Assembly (NCBI RefSeq): GCF_001905005.1
Contig: NZ_LWKZ01000005.1
Location: 60,814-124,813 of the forward strand
Direction: 5' to 3'
DNA from: Streptomyces sp. CB02923
GTDB taxonomy: Bacteria > Actinomycetota > Actinomycetes > Streptomycetales > Streptomycetaceae
DNA length: 64,000 nt
Within the stretch, counting starts at the first letter, position 1, and the number at the start of each line of letters is the position of its first letter. The notes beneath the pieces were generated by a model. The model worked only from the letters and a program-made list of their open reading frames with translations, made no database searches and was not told the origin of the DNA. Position numbers and translations under genes: made by a program. Of this stretch, positions 51,207 to 61,615 are shown in pieces.

Positions 51207-52261
51207 TCCAGCACCACGACGTCCTCCGCGCTGAAGAGGACCCCCACCCTCTTCCCGTCTTCGGGGGCGTCGCGCAGGGCGCAGGCCGCCTCCAGCTGCG
51301 GTCCGGAAGCGGGCCGGAGCTGGAGCGTGACGTGGGTGCCGCGGAAGGTGCGGGCCGCGACCGTGCACGGAAGCCCTTCCGTGGCGGTCGTGATCCGTAC
51401 GCCCGCCGGACGTACGAGCAGGCGGCACGGCCCGTCCGCCGTGCCCTCCGGCACCGGGAGCTTGCCCCACGGAGTGTCGGCGGTCCCACCCCGTACCGTC
51501 GCCTCCACCACGTTGTCGAAGCCGAGGAAACGGGCGACGAACTCGGTGGCGGGGCGCTGCCAGACCTCCAGCGGTGTGCCGCTCTGCGCGATCCGCCCTT
51601 CCTGCATGACCACCACCCGGTCGGCGAGGGCGAACGCCTCCCCCTGGTCGTGGGTCACCGCCAGCACGGTCGTCCCCACCTCCCCGAAGACCCGGCGCAG
51701 TTCGACGACCAGGCGCTCCCGCAGGCCGCGGTCGAGCTGGCCGAGCGGCTCGTCCAGCATCAGCAGCCGGGGCTGCGGCGCGAGCGCCCGGGCCAGCGCG
51801 ACCCGCTGCTGCTCACCACCGGACAGCGCGGCGACGGCGCGCCGCTGCGCACCCGGCAGGCCGACGAGGTCCAGGAGGCCGGCCACCGTACGTTCCTGCT
51901 CGGCGCGGGACACCCCGCGCATCCGCAGGCCGAAGGCCACGTTGCCGCCGACGTCCCGCTGGGGGAAGAGCTGGTGGTCCTGGAACATCAGCCCGACGCC
52001 GCGCCGGTGCGTGGGGACGCCCGACTGGTCGCGGCCCTCCAGGTACACGCGCCCCGCGTCGGCGGGCCGCAGCCCCGCCACGACGCGGAGGAGGGTGGAT
52101 TTCCCGCTGCCGCTGGGCCCCAGCACGCAGACGATCTCCTGCGCGGCGACGTCCAGGTCCACCGCGTCCAGTGCCGGCGGCTGCCCGTCGCGGAAGCGGA
52201 CGGTGACGTCCGCCAGCCGCAGCAGTGCCTCGTCCGCCGTACGGTCGGCGTGTTCCGCCAT
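51200..52261 (-). CDS. thiQ: Thiamine ABC transporter ATPase
   Basis: A 353-aa ABC ATPase with intact motifs: Walker A GPSGSGKST, Q-loop GLMFQDHQLFPQ, signature LSGGEQQRVALARAL, Walker B LMLDEPLGQLD and switch VTHDQGEAF. A C-terminal regulatory domain carries LLVRPAGVRITTA. It directly abuts the permease gene and belongs to a riboswitch-controlled thiamine operon, hence the ThiQ call. It is longer than enterobacterial ThiQ (about 230 aa) because of the extra domain. Confidence 0.9.
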   Translation of the reverse strand: MAEHADRTADEALLRLADVTVRFRDGQPPALDAVDLDVAAQEIVCVLGPSGSGKSTLLRVVAGLRPADAGRVYLEGRDQSGVPTHRRGVGLMFQDHQLFPQRDVGGNVAFGLRMRGVSRAEQERTVAGLLDLVGLPGAQRRAVAALSGGEQQRVALARALAPQPRLLMLDEPLGQLDRGLRERLVVELRRVFGEVGTTVLAVTHDQGEAFALADRVVVMQEGRIAQSGTPLEVWQRPATEFVARFLGFDNVVEATVRGGTADTPWGKLPVPEGTADGPCRLLVRPAGVRITTATEGLPCTVAARTFRGTHVTLQLRPASGPQLEAACALRDAPEDGKRVGVLFSAEDVVVLDR

Positions 52262-53956
52262 CTAAAACTCTCCGGCCTGATCGGTACGGATGCGCTCCAG
52301 CGCCAGCAGCGCGCCCGCGCACACCACCATCAAGATCGTGGACAGTGCCATCGCCTGCCCGTAGTTGAGTTCTCCGGCGCGTCCCAGCAGCCGCGCCACG
52401 GCCACCGGCAGCGTCGGGTTGTCCGGCCGGGCGATGAAGACCGTCGCGCCGAACTCGCCCAGCGACACGGCGAACGCGAAGCCCGCGGCGATCAGCAGCG
52501 CCCGCCGCACGAGCGGCAGGTCGACCTCGCGCCACACCCGCCACGGTGAGGCCCCCAGCACCGCCGCGGCCTCCCGCAGCCGGTCGTCCACCGCGCGCAG
52601 CACGGGCAGCATGGTCCGTACGACGAAGGGGACACCGACCAGGGCCTGCGCCAGCGGCACCAGCCACCACGACGAGCGCAGATCGAGCGGCGGCTGATCG
52701 AGAGTGATCAGAAAACCGAAGCCGACGGTCACCGCCGAAACTCCGAGCGGCAGCATCAGCAACGCGTCGAACCCCCGCACCAGCCGGCCGCCCCGCTTCG
52801 TCAGCGCGGCCGCCGCCAGCCCTCCCACGACCAGGGCGATCAGCGTGGCGGCGGCCCCGTAGGCGAGCGAGTTCCACAGGGCGTTCAGCGGGGCGACGGC
52901 GAACGTGCTGTCCATCGAGGCGGCGGATTGCAGAGCCCGGTAGAAGACGAGCCCGTAGCCGTCCGGCCCGGCGAAGGACCGCTCGATCAGTACCACCAGG
53001 GGCATCACCAGCAGCAGGGCGATCACGACGAGCGTTCCCCACAGCAGCGCCCACTGGCCGGCGCCGCGGGGCCGCCGTACCGTCTGCGCCGGGTCGACGA
53101 GCGTGAGGGCGGACTCCCGCTGCCGTACGGTCCAGGCGTGCAGGCCCAGGAGCGCCAGTACGGCGGCGAACTGGAGCAACGTGAGAACGGCAGCGGTCGG
53201 CAGGTCCAGGAAGTCGGCGGTCTGCCGGTAGATCTCCACCTCCAGTGTGGAGAACTTCGGGCCGCCCAGGATCTGCACCGCCCCGAAGGAGGTGAAGGTG
53301 AAGAGGAAGACCATCAGTGCGGCGGCCGCGACGGCTGGGGCCAGGGCGGGCAGCGTCACCCGCCGCCAGGCGCCCCAGCGGGACGCCCCGAGCACCCGGG
53401 CCGCTTCCTCCTGCCGCGGGTCGAGCTGCCCCCACAGGCCGGAGACGGTCCGTACGACCACGGCGTAGTTGAAGAACACGTGCGCCAGCAGGATCGCCCA
53501 CACCGATGTGTCCAGCCGTACGCCCCACAGCTCGTCCAGCACGCCGCCGCGCCCGACCAGTGCCAGGAACGCCGAGCCCACCACCACCGTCGGCAGGACG
53601 AACGGCACCGCGACCACGGACCGCAGCAGCCGCTTTCCGGGGAATTCGAAGCGCGCGAAGACATACGCGCCGGGGAGCGCGATCAGCAGCGTGAGCCCGG
53701 TCGAGGCCGCCGCCTGCCAGACGGTGAACCACAGGACGTGCAGGACGTCCGGGTCGGAGAGCACCTCACCGGCCCGGCCCAGCTGCCACTGTCCGCCGTC
53801 CTTCAGCCCGCGCCCGACGATCGCGGCGACCGGGTAGGCGAAGAACAGCGCGAAGAAGGCGAGCGGCAGGGCCATCAGGGCCAGCCGCGTGGCCGTCCCG
53901 CGTGAGCGGCGCGCCCGCTTCTCGCGGCCGGTTACTTCAGGACGAGCGAGGACCAC
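52262..53956 (-). CDS. thiP: Thiamine ABC transporter permease, fused two-domain ThiP type
   Basis: A 564-aa permease with about twelve membrane segments. Two EAA docking loops (EEAARVLGASRWGAWRRV and REAAAVLGASPWRVWREV) show that two permease domains are fused, the ThiP arrangement. A GTG at 53956, inside the thiB 3' end, is the likeliest start because the following residues are in frame and coupling is common; ATG 53875 is an alternative. It ends directly before thiQ. Confidence 0.9.
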   Translation of the reverse strand: MVLARPEVTGREKRARRSRGTATRLALMALPLAFFALFFAYPVAAIVGRGLKDGGQWQLGRAGEVLSDPDVLHVLWFTVWQAAASTGLTLLIALPGAYVFARFEFPGKRLLRSVVAVPFVLPTVVVGSAFLALVGRGGVLDELWGVRLDTSVWAILLAHVFFNYAVVVRTVSGLWGQLDPRQEEAARVLGASRWGAWRRVTLPALAPAVAAAALMVFLFTFTSFGAVQILGGPKFSTLEVEIYRQTADFLDLPTAAVLTLLQFAAVLALLGLHAWTVRQRESALTLVDPAQTVRRPRGAGQWALLWGTLVVIALLLVMPLVVLIERSFAGPDGYGLVFYRALQSAASMDSTFAVAPLNALWNSLAYGAAATLIALVVGGLAAAALTKRGGRLVRGFDALLMLPLGVSAVTVGFGFLITLDQPPLDLRSSWWLVPLAQALVGVPFVVRTMLPVLRAVDDRLREAAAVLGASPWRVWREVDLPLVRRALLIAAGFAFAVSLGEFGATVFIARPDNPTLPVAVARLLGRAGELNYGQAMALSTILMVVCAGALLALERIRTDQAGEF

Positions 53957-55011
53957 TGCTTGATCCACTGTTCGCGGTTCTCGGTGATCGTCTCCGGAGC
54001 CACCGTCCCCGGCTTGTCGATCTTCTCGCCGTACTTGGTGAACAGCTCCGGCACCTTCGCGTCCTTGCGCGCCGGGTTGACGAACATCTGGAGCGGCACG
54101 TCCTCCTGGAACTTCTTGCTCAGCAGGAAGTCCAGCAGCGCCTTGCCGCCCTTCTCGTTCCCGGCGCCCTTGAGCAGGCCCGCGAATTCGATCTGCCGGA
54201 AGCAGGTGCCGGTGGCGACTCCGGTCGGTGCCTCCTCGGGCTCCGGTTTCTTGCCGAGGACCTCCACGGGCGGGCTGGACGCGTAGGAGACCACCAGGGG
54301 CTTGTCGCCCTTGCCCTTGCCCGCCGCCGAGCCCGAGAAGCGCTCGTTGTACGCCTGCTCCCAGCCGTCCACGACCTCCACGCCGTTGGCCTTGAGCTTC
54401 TTCCAGTAGTCCTGCCAGCCGGACTCGCCGTACTTGGCGATGGTGCCGAGCTGGAAGGCGAGCCCCGGTGACGACGTGGCGGAGTTCTCGGTGACCAGCA
54501 GCCCCTTGTAGGCGGGCTTGAGCAGGTCGTCGAAGGTCTGCGGCGGCGCGATCTTGTGCTCGGCGAAGTAGGCCCGGTCGTAGTTGACGCAGGTGTCGCC
54601 GTAGTCCACCGGCGTCACGCGGTGCTCCGCCTTGTCGAGCTGCAGCTCCTCGGGGACGCTCGCCAGCTCCTTGGCCTGGTACGGGCTGAAGATCCCCTCC
54701 TTCAGGCCACGCGACAGCAGCGTGTTGTCGATGCCGAAGAAGACGTCGCCCTGGGGGTTGCTCTTCGAGAGGATCGCCTGGTTGACGGCCTTGCCCGCGT
54801 CCCCGCCCTTGAGCACGTCGACCTTGTAGCCGGTCTGGCGGGTGAACTCCTCCAGCACGGACTTGGAGATGTTGAAGGAGTCGTGGCTGACGAGCGTGAC
54901 GGTCTTCGGGTCCTTGCTGGCGCCGCTGCCGCCCGTGCCGCACGCGGCGAGCGCCGTCATGCCGGCCGCGACGGCCAGCGCGGTGACCGTGATCCTTCTG
55001 GTGGTGCTCAC
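53932..55011 (-). CDS. thiB: Thiamine-binding lipoprotein
   Basis: A 359-aa periplasm-type binding protein. The signal peptide ends in a lipobox LAAC (TALAACGTGGSG). TVTLVSHDSFNISKSVLEEF, GDVFFGIDNTLLSRGL, YGDTCVNYDRAYF and DYWKKLKANGVEVVDGWEQA match ThiB/TbpA. GTG at 55011 is preceded by AGGAGG at 6 bases. A TPP riboswitch lies in the leader, which fixes the substrate as thiamine or its phosphates. Confidence 0.95.
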   Translation of the reverse strand: MSTTRRITVTALAVAAGMTALAACGTGGSGASKDPKTVTLVSHDSFNISKSVLEEFTRQTGYKVDVLKGGDAGKAVNQAILSKSNPQGDVFFGIDNTLLSRGLKEGIFSPYQAKELASVPEELQLDKAEHRVTPVDYGDTCVNYDRAYFAEHKIAPPQTFDDLLKPAYKGLLVTENSATSSPGLAFQLGTIAKYGESGWQDYWKKLKANGVEVVDGWEQAYNERFSGSAAGKGKGDKPLVVSYASSPPVEVLGKKPEPEEAPTGVATGTCFRQIEFAGLLKGAGNEKGGKALLDFLLSKKFQEDVPLQMFVNPARKDAKVPELFTKYGEKIDKPGTVAPETITENREQWIKQWSSLVLK

Positions 55012-55102
55012 TGGATTCCTCCTGGCTGGCCAGGAAGAGACGCGGCCCCGCCCGGCGCTTCGCGTCGAAGGCCGGGCAGGGCGCAACAGCATGAGTGACG
55101 AC

Positions 55103-55220
55103 CGAACTTCCTACCCGGAATGACCCGGGCGAGGTTCAAGGGTCTGCGGCACCTCTGTGTCCGTGACGCTAGGTCCGTGACACTGCCGCACTCTCAGCGC
55201 TGTGGCGCTCCCCTGTCGGA
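55103..55220 (-). promoter_or_regulatory. TPP (thi-box) riboswitch controlling thiBPQ
   Basis: Read on the minus strand, the element opens ACAGGGGAGCGCCACA, then has the invariant GCTGAGAGTGCGGC, an extended P3 arm closed by GTGCCGCAGACCC, TTGAACCTCGCCCGGGT and CATTCCGGGTAGGAAG. These are the conserved blocks of the TPP aptamer. It ends about 90 bases before the thiB GTG, leaving room for an expression platform. High TPP should switch the transporter off. Confidence 0.93.
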
Positions 55221-55257
55221 ATGTGCATTTGTTCGATCACACAGTACCAGCGGGCGG

Positions 55258-56364
55258 TCAGCGCTCCGAGGCCGCGAGCTGTCCGCAGGCGCCGTCGATC
55301 TCCTGCCCGCGCGTGTCGCGGACGGTCACCGGCACTCCGTGCGCGGCGATGGCCTCCACGAACGCCTTCTCGTCCTCGGGGCGCGAGGCGGTCCACTTCG
55401 AGCCGGGCGTCGGGTTCAGCGGGATCAGGTTCACGTGCACGCGCTTGCCCTTGAGCAGGCGGCCCAGCAGGTCACCGCGCCATGCCTGGTCATTGATGTC
55501 CCGGATCAGGGCGTACTCGATCGAGATCCGTCGCCCGGACTTCTCCGCGTACTCCCAGGCCGCGTCCAGTACCTCCCGCACCTTCCAGCGCGTGTTGACC
55601 GGCACGAGGGTGTCGCGCAGCTCGTCGTCGGGTGCGTGGAGCGAGACCGCGAGGCGGCACTTCAGGCCCTCGTCCGCGAACCGCAGCATGGCCGGGACCA
55701 GACCGACCGTGGACACCGTGATGCCGCGCTGGGAGAGGCCCAGCCCGTCGGGCTCGGGGTCGGTCAGCCGGCGGATCGCGCCCACGACCCGCTTGTAGTT
55801 CGCCAGCGGCTCGCCCATGCCCATGAAGACGATGTTGGACAGCCGGGCCGGCCCACCCGGAACCTCGCCGTCGCGCAGCGCCCGCATACCGTCGACGATC
55901 TGATGAACGATCTCGGCGGTGGACAGGTTCCGGTCCAGCCCGGCCTGCCCCGTCGCGCAGAACGGACAGTTCATGCCGCATCCGGCCTGCGACGAGATGC
56001 ACATCGTGACCCGGTCCGGGTAGCGCATCAGGACGGACTCCACGAGGGTGCCGTCGTGGAGCTTCCACAGGGTCTTACGGGTCGTGTCGTCGTCGCAGGA
56101 GATGTGCCGCAGAACACTCATCAGCTCGGGCAGCAGCTCCGCGGCCAGCTTCTCCCGCGCCGCGGCCGGGATGTCGGTCCACTCCGCCGGGTCGTGCGCG
56201 TACCGCGCGAAGTAGTGCTGCGACAGCTGCTTGGCGCGGAACGGCTTCTCACCGGCCGCGGCCACGGCTTCGCGCCGCTCGGCGGGGGTGAGATCGGCAA
56301 GGTGCCGCGGGGGCTTCTTGGCTCCGCGCGGCGCGACGAAAGTGAGTTCTCCGGGCTTAGGCAT
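55258..56364 (-). CDS. rlmN: 23S rRNA (adenine-2503-C2)/tRNA methyltransferase RlmN
   Basis: A 368-aa radical SAM methyltransferase. The [4Fe-4S] site is [11 protein letters not shown]. The methyl-carrying Cys pair is represented by [10 protein letters not shown] upstream and [11 protein letters not shown] near the C-terminus. Other marks are [14 protein letters not shown] and [15 protein letters not shown]. The ATG at 56364 follows a weak GGAAG. It methylates A2503 of 23S rRNA. It is downstream of the cdsA operon but separated by a terminator. Confidence 0.96.
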   Translation of the reverse strand: MPKPGELTFVAPRGAKKPPRHLADLTPAERREAVAAAGEKPFRAKQLSQHYFARYAHDPAEWTDIPAAAREKLAAELLPELMSVLRHISCDDDTTRKTLWKLHDGTLVESVLMRYPDRVTMCISSQAGCGMNCPFCATGQAGLDRNLSTAEIVHQIVDGMRALRDGEVPGGPARLSNIVFMGMGEPLANYKRVVGAIRRLTDPEPDGLGLSQRGITVSTVGLVPAMLRFADEGLKCRLAVSLHAPDDELRDTLVPVNTRWKVREVLDAAWEYAEKSGRRISIEYALIRDINDQAWRGDLLGRLLKGKRVHVNLIPLNPTPGSKWTASRPEDEKAFVEAIAAHGVPVTVRDTRGQEIDGACGQLAASER

Positions 56365-56435
56365 GGTTCTTCCAGTGTCGCAGACGTACGAAGTGACGAT
56401 CGCCGACGCGATCCGGGGCGCGCGTGCGGCATGCC

Positions 56436-56466
56436 AAAGGCCCGCCACGCGATGTGGCGGGCCTTT
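56436..56466 (-). terminator. Terminator after cdsA
   Basis: AAAGGCCCGCCAC (56436-56448) and GTGGCGGGCCTTT (56454-56466) form a perfect 13-bp stem with a 5-nt loop, 23 bases past the cdsA stop. The stem ends in an A/T run on both sides, so it can act in either direction. Confidence 0.88.
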
Positions 56467-56488
56467 CACACGTACGGAAAACCGCTGG

Positions 56489-57628
56489 TCAGCCGGACCC
56501 GACGAAGATCACGTACAGCAGCCAGACGATCGGGGCGGTCGGCAGGAGGGAGTCCAGGCGGTCCATGATGCCGCCGTGGCCGGGCAGCAGAGTGCCCATG
56601 TCCTTGATGCCGAGGTCCCGCTTGATCATGGACTCGCCGAGGTCGCCGAGCGTGGCGCTGGCCGCGACGGCGATGCCCAGGAGCAGGCCCTGCCACCAGG
56701 CGCCGTCGGTGATGATCAGCTCCATGCACAGCGCGCCCGCGACCATGGCGAACAGCACCGCGCCCAGCAGTCCCTCGCGGGTCTTGCCGGGGCTGATGCG
56801 CGGGGCGAGCTTGTTCTTGCCGAAGCGCCAGCCCACCGCGTACGCGCCGGTGTCGCTGACGACGGTGAGCAGCAGGAACGTCAGGACGCGCTCTGGCCCG
56901 TCGTCGGCAGCGAGCATCATCGCCACGAACGTCGCCAGGAAGGGCACGTAGAACGCCGCGAAGACGCCTGCCGTGACGTCCCTGAGGTAGTTCTCGGGAG
57001 TCTCCGTCATGCGCCAGACGAGGACCGCGAGCGCGGTGAGCGCCATCGCCACCCACGCGCCCTCGGCGCCGCGCACATAGCCGGCCACCACCATCGCCGT
57101 ACCGCCGAGCGCGAGCGGGACCAGGGGCACCCGGATGTCCTTGCGCTCCGACAGCCGCGAGGTCAGTTCCCACAGGCCCACGACCACCGCGATGACTATC
57201 ACGCCCACGAACAGCGGCTTGTAGACGAAGAGCGAGAAGAGGATGACCGCGCCGAGGCCGACGCCGACCCCTATGGCGGCCCGGAGGTTGCGTCCCGCGC
57301 TCTTCTTCTGCGGCTTGGGGGGTTGCTGTGAGCTGTCGGGCCCCGGCAAAGAGGTGGGCATGGGCTCCTGCGGCTGTTCGTCGCGGAACAGGGGGCCGCT
57401 CAGCCGAGAGGCCCCCCGGTCGTCCCTGTGGTCCCGGTCGTCGTCCAGAGGTTTCCGGTCGTCGTCCTGGTGTCCGCCTGCGTCGGGCACGATGGGCATG
57501 GGGCGAGTCTGCGCCGCCGCACCCCAGTCGTGCGCGGGACCCGCCGAACCGGCGGGTCCCTGGTCGGGTGGTCCCCATTGACCGGCTTGGCCGACGCCAG
57601 GCGGGGCCCCCCAGGATGACTCGTTCAT
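56489..57628 (-). CDS. cdsA: Phosphatidate cytidylyltransferase
   Basis: A 379-aa membrane enzyme making CDP-diacylglycerol. A hydrophilic Pro/Asp-rich tail of about 110 residues precedes some seven or eight membrane segments. The family signature is at the C-terminus: [20 protein letters not shown] followed by [27 protein letters not shown] is also typical. The ATG overlaps the frr stop by one base. Confidence 0.95.
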   Translation of the reverse strand: MNESSWGAPPGVGQAGQWGPPDQGPAGSAGPAHDWGAAAQTRPMPIVPDAGGHQDDDRKPLDDDRDHRDDRGASRLSGPLFRDEQPQEPMPTSLPGPDSSQQPPKPQKKSAGRNLRAAIGVGVGLGAVILFSLFVYKPLFVGVIVIAVVVGLWELTSRLSERKDIRVPLVPLALGGTAMVVAGYVRGAEGAWVAMALTALAVLVWRMTETPENYLRDVTAGVFAAFYVPFLATFVAMMLAADDGPERVLTFLLLTVVSDTGAYAVGWRFGKNKLAPRISPGKTREGLLGAVLFAMVAGALCMELIITDGAWWQGLLLGIAVAASATLGDLGESMIKRDLGIKDMGTLLPGHGGIMDRLDSLLPTAPIVWLLYVIFVGSG

Positions 57629-58185
57629 CAGACCTCGAGGAGCTCGGATTCCTTGTGCTTGAGGAGCTCGTCCACCTGCGCGACGTACTTCGCGGTGGTG
57701 TCGTCGAGCTCCTTCTCCGCCCGGCGCACCTCGTCCTCGCCGGACTCCTTGTCCTTGACGAGCTTGTCGAGGGTTTCCTTGGCCTTGCGCCGGATGCTGC
57801 GGATCGAGATCTTCGAGTCCTCGGCCTTGTTCTTGGCGACCTTGATGAACTCCCGGCGGCGCTCCTCGGTGAGCTCCGGGAAGTTCACACGGATGATATG
57901 GCCGTCGTTGCTCGGGTTGACGCCCAGGTCGGAGTCCCGGATCGCCTGCTCGATGTTGCGCAGCGCGCTCTTGTCGAACGGGGTCACCACGGCCATCCGC
58001 GGTTCGGGCACCGAGAACGACGCCAGCTGGTTGATCGGCGTCATGGCGCCGTAGTAGTCCGCCACGATCTTGTTGAACATCGCCGGGTGCGCACGCCCGG
58101 TGCGAATCGCGGCGAAGTCCTCCTTGGCGACCACGACGGCCTTCTCCATCTTCTCCTCGGCCTCGAGGAGGATCTCTTCGATCAC
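57628..58185 (-). CDS. frr: Ribosome recycling factor
   Basis: A 185-aa protein that splits post-termination ribosomes with [40 protein letters not shown] and [15 protein letters not shown] are diagnostic, and the length is exact for the family. GTG 58185 ([12 protein letters not shown]) is used, with AGGAG 8 bases upstream; GTG 58188 is also possible. A 175-bp spacer separates it from pyrH. Confidence 0.97.
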   Translation of the reverse strand: MIEEILLEAEEKMEKAVVVAKEDFAAIRTGRAHPAMFNKIVADYYGAMTPINQLASFSVPEPRMAVVTPFDKSALRNIEQAIRDSDLGVNPSNDGHIIRVNFPELTEERRREFIKVAKNKAEDSKISIRSIRRKAKETLDKLVKDKESGEDEVRRAEKELDDTTAKYVAQVDELLKHKESELLEV

Positions 58186-58360
58186 CACTTGCTCCTGGTC
58201 TTTTCGGTAAGAAGCAGAGCCTCGCCCCTGCCGCGCGTCTTCTCCTGCACGGTGTCCGACCGGCAGGCCGTTGTCCATCCCCGTGCCGGGGTCTTCCCGC
58301 GGCCCGGGGTTGCCGCCCGTACGGTGCCCTGCCCGTACGGCAATACGGCAGTTGGGGCCG

Positions 58361-59134
58361 TCAGGCCCGGGTGCCCTGATCGCTGACGAGCGTGCCGATC
58401 TTCTCACCCTTCACCGCGCGCGCGATGTTGCCCTCGGCGAGCAGTTCGAAGACGAGGATCGGCAGCTTGTTGTCACGGCAGAGCGTGACGGCGGTGGCGT
58501 CGGCGACCTTGAGGTCGCGGGTGATGACCTCGCCGTACTCCAGGGCGTCGAACTTCACCGCGTCCGGGAACTTCTTGGGGTCGGCGTCGTAGACCCCGTC
58601 CACCCCGTTCTTGCCCATCAGCATGGCCTCGGCGCCGACCTCGAGGGCGCGCTGGGCCGCGGTGGTGTCGGTGGAGAAGTACGGCATGCCCATGCCCGCG
58701 CCGAAGATGACCACGCGGCCCTTCTCCATGTGGCGGACGGCCCGCAGCGGAATGTACGGCTCCGCGACCTGTCCCATGGTGATGGCGGTCTGGACGCGGC
58801 AGTCGATGCCCTCCTTCTCCAGGAAGTCCTGGAGGGCCAGGCAGTTCATGACCGTGCCGAGCATGCCCATGTAGTCGGAGCGGGCGCGGTCCATGCCGCG
58901 CTGCTGCAGTTCGGCGCCGCGGAAGAAGTTTCCGCCGCCGATCACGATGGCGATCTCGTAGCCGTCGCGGACCACGGCTGCGATCTCGCGGGCGATGGCG
59001 TGCACGACATCGGGGTCGACACCCAGTCCGCCGCCGCCGGCGAACGCTTCGCCCGACAGCTTCAGCAGGAAGCGTCCCTTCCCACCACTGTCGGCCTTGA
59101 GGGCTGTGTCCGCGCCGTCGACACCCTGATTCAT
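58361..59134 (-). CDS. pyrH: UMP kinase
   Basis: A 257-aa hexameric bacterial UMP kinase (UMP + ATP to UDP). [52 protein letters not shown] and [14 protein letters not shown] are diagnostic. ATG 59134 sits 6 bases after GAGGAG; ATG 59137 adjoins it. The gene lies downstream of a hairpin that separates it from tsf. Confidence 0.97.
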   Translation of the reverse strand: MNQGVDGADTALKADSGGKGRFLLKLSGEAFAGGGGLGVDPDVVHAIAREIAAVVRDGYEIAIVIGGGNFFRGAELQQRGMDRARSDYMGMLGTVMNCLALQDFLEKEGIDCRVQTAITMGQVAEPYIPLRAVRHMEKGRVVIFGAGMGMPYFSTDTTAAQRALEVGAEAMLMGKNGVDGVYDADPKKFPDAVKFDALEYGEVITRDLKVADATAVTLCRDNKLPILVFELLAEGNIARAVKGEKIGTLVSDQGTRA

Positions 59135-59161
59135 CATGCTCTCCTCGTGCACATACGAAGA

Positions 59162-59208
59162 AGGCCATTGCCGGGGGTCCTGTTCAGATCCCTGTACGGC
59201 AATGGCCT
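59162..59208 (-). terminator. Hairpin between tsf and pyrH
   Basis: AGGCCATTGCCG (59162-59173) and CGGCAATGGCCT (59197-59208) form a perfect 12-bp stem with a 23-nt loop, about 100 bases beyond the tsf stop and just before pyrH. It could end the rpsB-tsf transcript or only attenuate it. Confidence 0.75.
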
Positions 59209-59310
59209 CCTCGTCACATCTGCGGTCGGCCGGTACGCGGCCGACTGCGTACGACCCTAGCGGGGCCGTAGGTCATTCGCTGGCCTTGGCGACAAGGCCC
59301 ACGGCTGGGC

Positions 59311-60147
59311 TCAGGCGCCGACGCGGATGCGCGCGAAGCGCTTCAGCGTGACACCGGCCTCGTTCAGGACCTTCTCGACGGACTTCTTGTTGTCCTTCGC
59401 GAAGGGCTGCGCCAGCAGCGTGTTCTCCTTGAAGAAGCCGTTGACGCGACCCTCGACGATCTTCGGGAGGGCGGCCTCGGGCTTGCCCTCCTCGCGCGAG
59501 GTGGCCTCGGCGACGCGACGCTCGTTCTCGACGACGTCGGCCGGAACGTCCTCACGGGTGAGGTACTTCGGCGCGAACGCGGCGATGTGCTGCGCGACGT
59601 CCTTGGCGGTCTCGGCGCTCTCCTTGTCCAGCTCGACCAGGACGCCGACCTGCGGCGGGAGGTCGGGCATGGTGCGGTGCATGTAAGCGGCCACGAAGCC
59701 ACCGGAGAACTGCGCGAAGCGGTCCAGGACGATCTTCTCACCGAGCGTGGCGTTGGCCTCGTCGACGTACGCCTGGACGGTCTTGCCGGCCTCGATCTCG
59801 GAGGCGAGCAGCGCCTCCAGGTCGGCCGGGGAGGTGGCGGCGACGTGCGCGGCCAGCGCGTTGGCGACGGCCAGGAACTTCTCGCCCTTGGCGACGAAGT
59901 CCGTCTCGCACTTGAGCTCGAGCAGAACGCCGGAGGTCTTGTCCTCGGAGATGAGGGAGACGACGGCGCCGTTCTCGGCCGAACGGCTCTCGCGCTTGGC
60001 GACGCCCTTCTGGCCCTTGACGCGGAGGATCTCCACGGCCTTGTCGACGCTGCCCTCGGCCTCGTCCAGGGCCTTCTTGCAGTCCATCATGCCGGCGCCG
60101 GTCAGCTCACGGAGCTTCTTGACGTCCGCGGCGGTGTAGTTCGCCAT
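59311..60147 (-). CDS. tsf: Elongation factor Ts
   Basis: A 278-aa nucleotide exchange factor for EF-Tu. The N-terminal UBA-like part has [19 protein letters not shown], and the core has [16 protein letters not shown] with the TDFVA motif that enters the EF-Tu nucleotide site. FAAYMHR-type sequence ([12 protein letters not shown]) follows. It follows rpsB, the conserved bacterial order, with a hairpin between them. Confidence 0.98.
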   Translation of the reverse strand: MANYTAADVKKLRELTGAGMMDCKKALDEAEGSVDKAVEILRVKGQKGVAKRESRSAENGAVVSLISEDKTSGVLLELKCETDFVAKGEKFLAVANALAAHVAATSPADLEALLASEIEAGKTVQAYVDEANATLGEKIVLDRFAQFSGGFVAAYMHRTMPDLPPQVGVLVELDKESAETAKDVAQHIAAFAPKYLTREDVPADVVENERRVAEATSREEGKPEAALPKIVEGRVNGFFKENTLLAQPFAKDNKKSVEKVLNEAGVTLKRFARIRVGA

Positions 60148-60197
60148 GGTCTGTGAATCTCTTCTCGAAATCTCGACAGTCGAAAGATCTACGGGTG

Positions 60198-60237
60198 GAC
60201 GGCGGGGGCGGCGCTCGTGGCGCCCTCCCCCGCCGTC
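60198..60237 (-). terminator. Attenuator-like hairpin between rpsB and tsf
   Basis: GACGGCGGGGG (60198-60208) pairs with CCCCCGCCGTC (60227-60237) over 11 bp, and the loop contains a second GGCGC/GCGCC stem. It begins 20 bases after the rpsB stop. Since tsf follows in the same direction, partial termination is likelier than a full stop. Confidence 0.65.
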
Positions 60238-60256
60238 GTCAACCGGTGGTGCGGCG

Positions 60257-61174
60257 TCAGGCCTGCTCGGCGGGCTTCTCGGCCTCGGCAGCGGCGGGGG
60301 CCTCGGCCTCGGCGGGCGCCTCGGCAGCGGGGGCCTCGGCGGCGGGGGCCTCGGCGGGCTTGTCCTCGGCCTTGGCGGCGTCCTCGGAGTCCGCCTTCTT
60401 GTCGCCCTCGAGCAGGTCGCGCTCCCACTCGGCGAGCGGCTCGCCGGCCTTCTCGCCCGGCTTCTGGTCGCCGGTGGCGACGCCGGAGCGGGCGATGAGG
60501 CCCTCGGCGACGGCGTCGGCGATCACGCGGGTGAGCAGGGTGACGGAGCGGATCGCGTCGTCGTTACCCGGGATCTTGTAGTCGACCTCGTCCGGGTCGC
60601 AGTTCGTGTCGAGGATCGCCACGACCGGGATGTTCAGCTTGCGCGCCTCGCCGACGGCGATGTGCTCCTTCTTGGTGTCCACGATCCAGACGGCGCTGGG
60701 CACCTTCTGCATCTCGCGGATACCGCCGAGGGTCTTCTCCAGCTTGGCCTTCTCGCGGGAGAGGACCAGGAGCTCCTTCTTGGTGAGGCCGGACGCGGCC
60801 ACATCCTCGAAGTCGATCAGCTCGAGCTCCTTCAGGCGCTGCAGGCGCTTGTAGACGGTCGAGAAGTTGGTCAGCATGCCGCCGAGCCAGCGCTGGTTCA
60901 CGTAGGGCATGCCCACGCGGGTCGCCTGCTCGGCAATGGCCTCCTGGGCCTGCTTCTTGGTGCCGACGAACATCACCGAGCCGCCGTGGGCGACGGTCTC
61001 CTTGACGAACTCGTAGGCGCGGTCGATGTACGACAGCGACTGGAGCAGGTCGATGATGTAGATACCGTTGCGCTCCGTGAAGATGAAGCGCTTCATCTTC
61101 GGGTTCCAACGGCGGGTCTGGTGCCCGAAGTGGACGCCGCTCTCCAGCAGCTCCCGCATCGTGACGACGGCCAT
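60257..61174 (-). CDS. rpsB: 30S ribosomal protein S2
   Basis: A 305-aa ribosomal protein. [59 protein letters not shown] and [20 protein letters not shown] are the S2 signatures. A C-terminal tail of about 45 Ala/Glu/Pro residues exceeds the family norm, a feature seen in actinobacteria. It starts the rpsB-tsf operon. Confidence 0.98.
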   Translation of the reverse strand: MAVVTMRELLESGVHFGHQTRRWNPKMKRFIFTERNGIYIIDLLQSLSYIDRAYEFVKETVAHGGSVMFVGTKKQAQEAIAEQATRVGMPYVNQRWLGGMLTNFSTVYKRLQRLKELELIDFEDVAASGLTKKELLVLSREKAKLEKTLGGIREMQKVPSAVWIVDTKKEHIAVGEARKLNIPVVAILDTNCDPDEVDYKIPGNDDAIRSVTLLTRVIADAVAEGLIARSGVATGDQKPGEKAGEPLAEWERDLLEGDKKADSEDAAKAEDKPAEAPAAEAPAAEAPAEAEAPAAAEAEKPAEQA

Positions 61175-61615
61175 GGCCGTACTCCTCGTGTTACTCGGTT
61201 CCACTGCGGCCGGTCGGCCGCGGTGCCTGACGCCCCGGCGCGCTCTGCCGGGGAAGGGACCTTGCGGGGCCTTCCGAGGACCGAGGGGCGCGTCCACCGC
61301 GCTGCCCGAAAGGGACTGTTGCAACGGTGGCGGGGCGTGCGAAGTCGACCCGGTGACCCGGATCGCCACAAGAAGTGTACGGGACCGCCGAAGGGACGGG
61401 CGACACGCTCCTTCGGCCGGGTGGTGGGGGCGATCTGTCTCGCTCCTGGGGCTGTGCTCGCGCCCGGAACCTGGGCCCTGCATCCGCACCCGCACCCGCA
61501 CCCGCACCGCCTTCCGTGGTACCGCACGGGTGACGTCGTTGTACACAACCCGTCGGTAATCCACCGATCCGGTTCAAGATCCCCAAGCGGCGGACGCCCA
61601 CGTCATCGTCGTGAC
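61175..61615. other. 441-bp divergent region upstream of rpsB and the M23 gene
   Basis: No gene is seen. It must hold the rpsB promoter and 5' leader and the promoter of the rightward peptidase gene. It contains a four-copy CCGCAC repeat (61484-61507) and an AT-richer stretch at 61530-61620 that is the likeliest promoter area for the peptidase. Confidence 0.4.

Noticed and set aside
61484..61507. Four CCGCAC repeats as a regulatory array
   Set aside because: Short hexamer runs are common in this GC-rich DNA and there is no dyad or spacing suggesting protein binding.
60257..61564. Longer N-terminal extension of rpsB
   Set aside because: S2 homology starts exactly at the ATG at 61174 ([18 protein letters not shown]). 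The preceding 130 codons are low-quality sequence.
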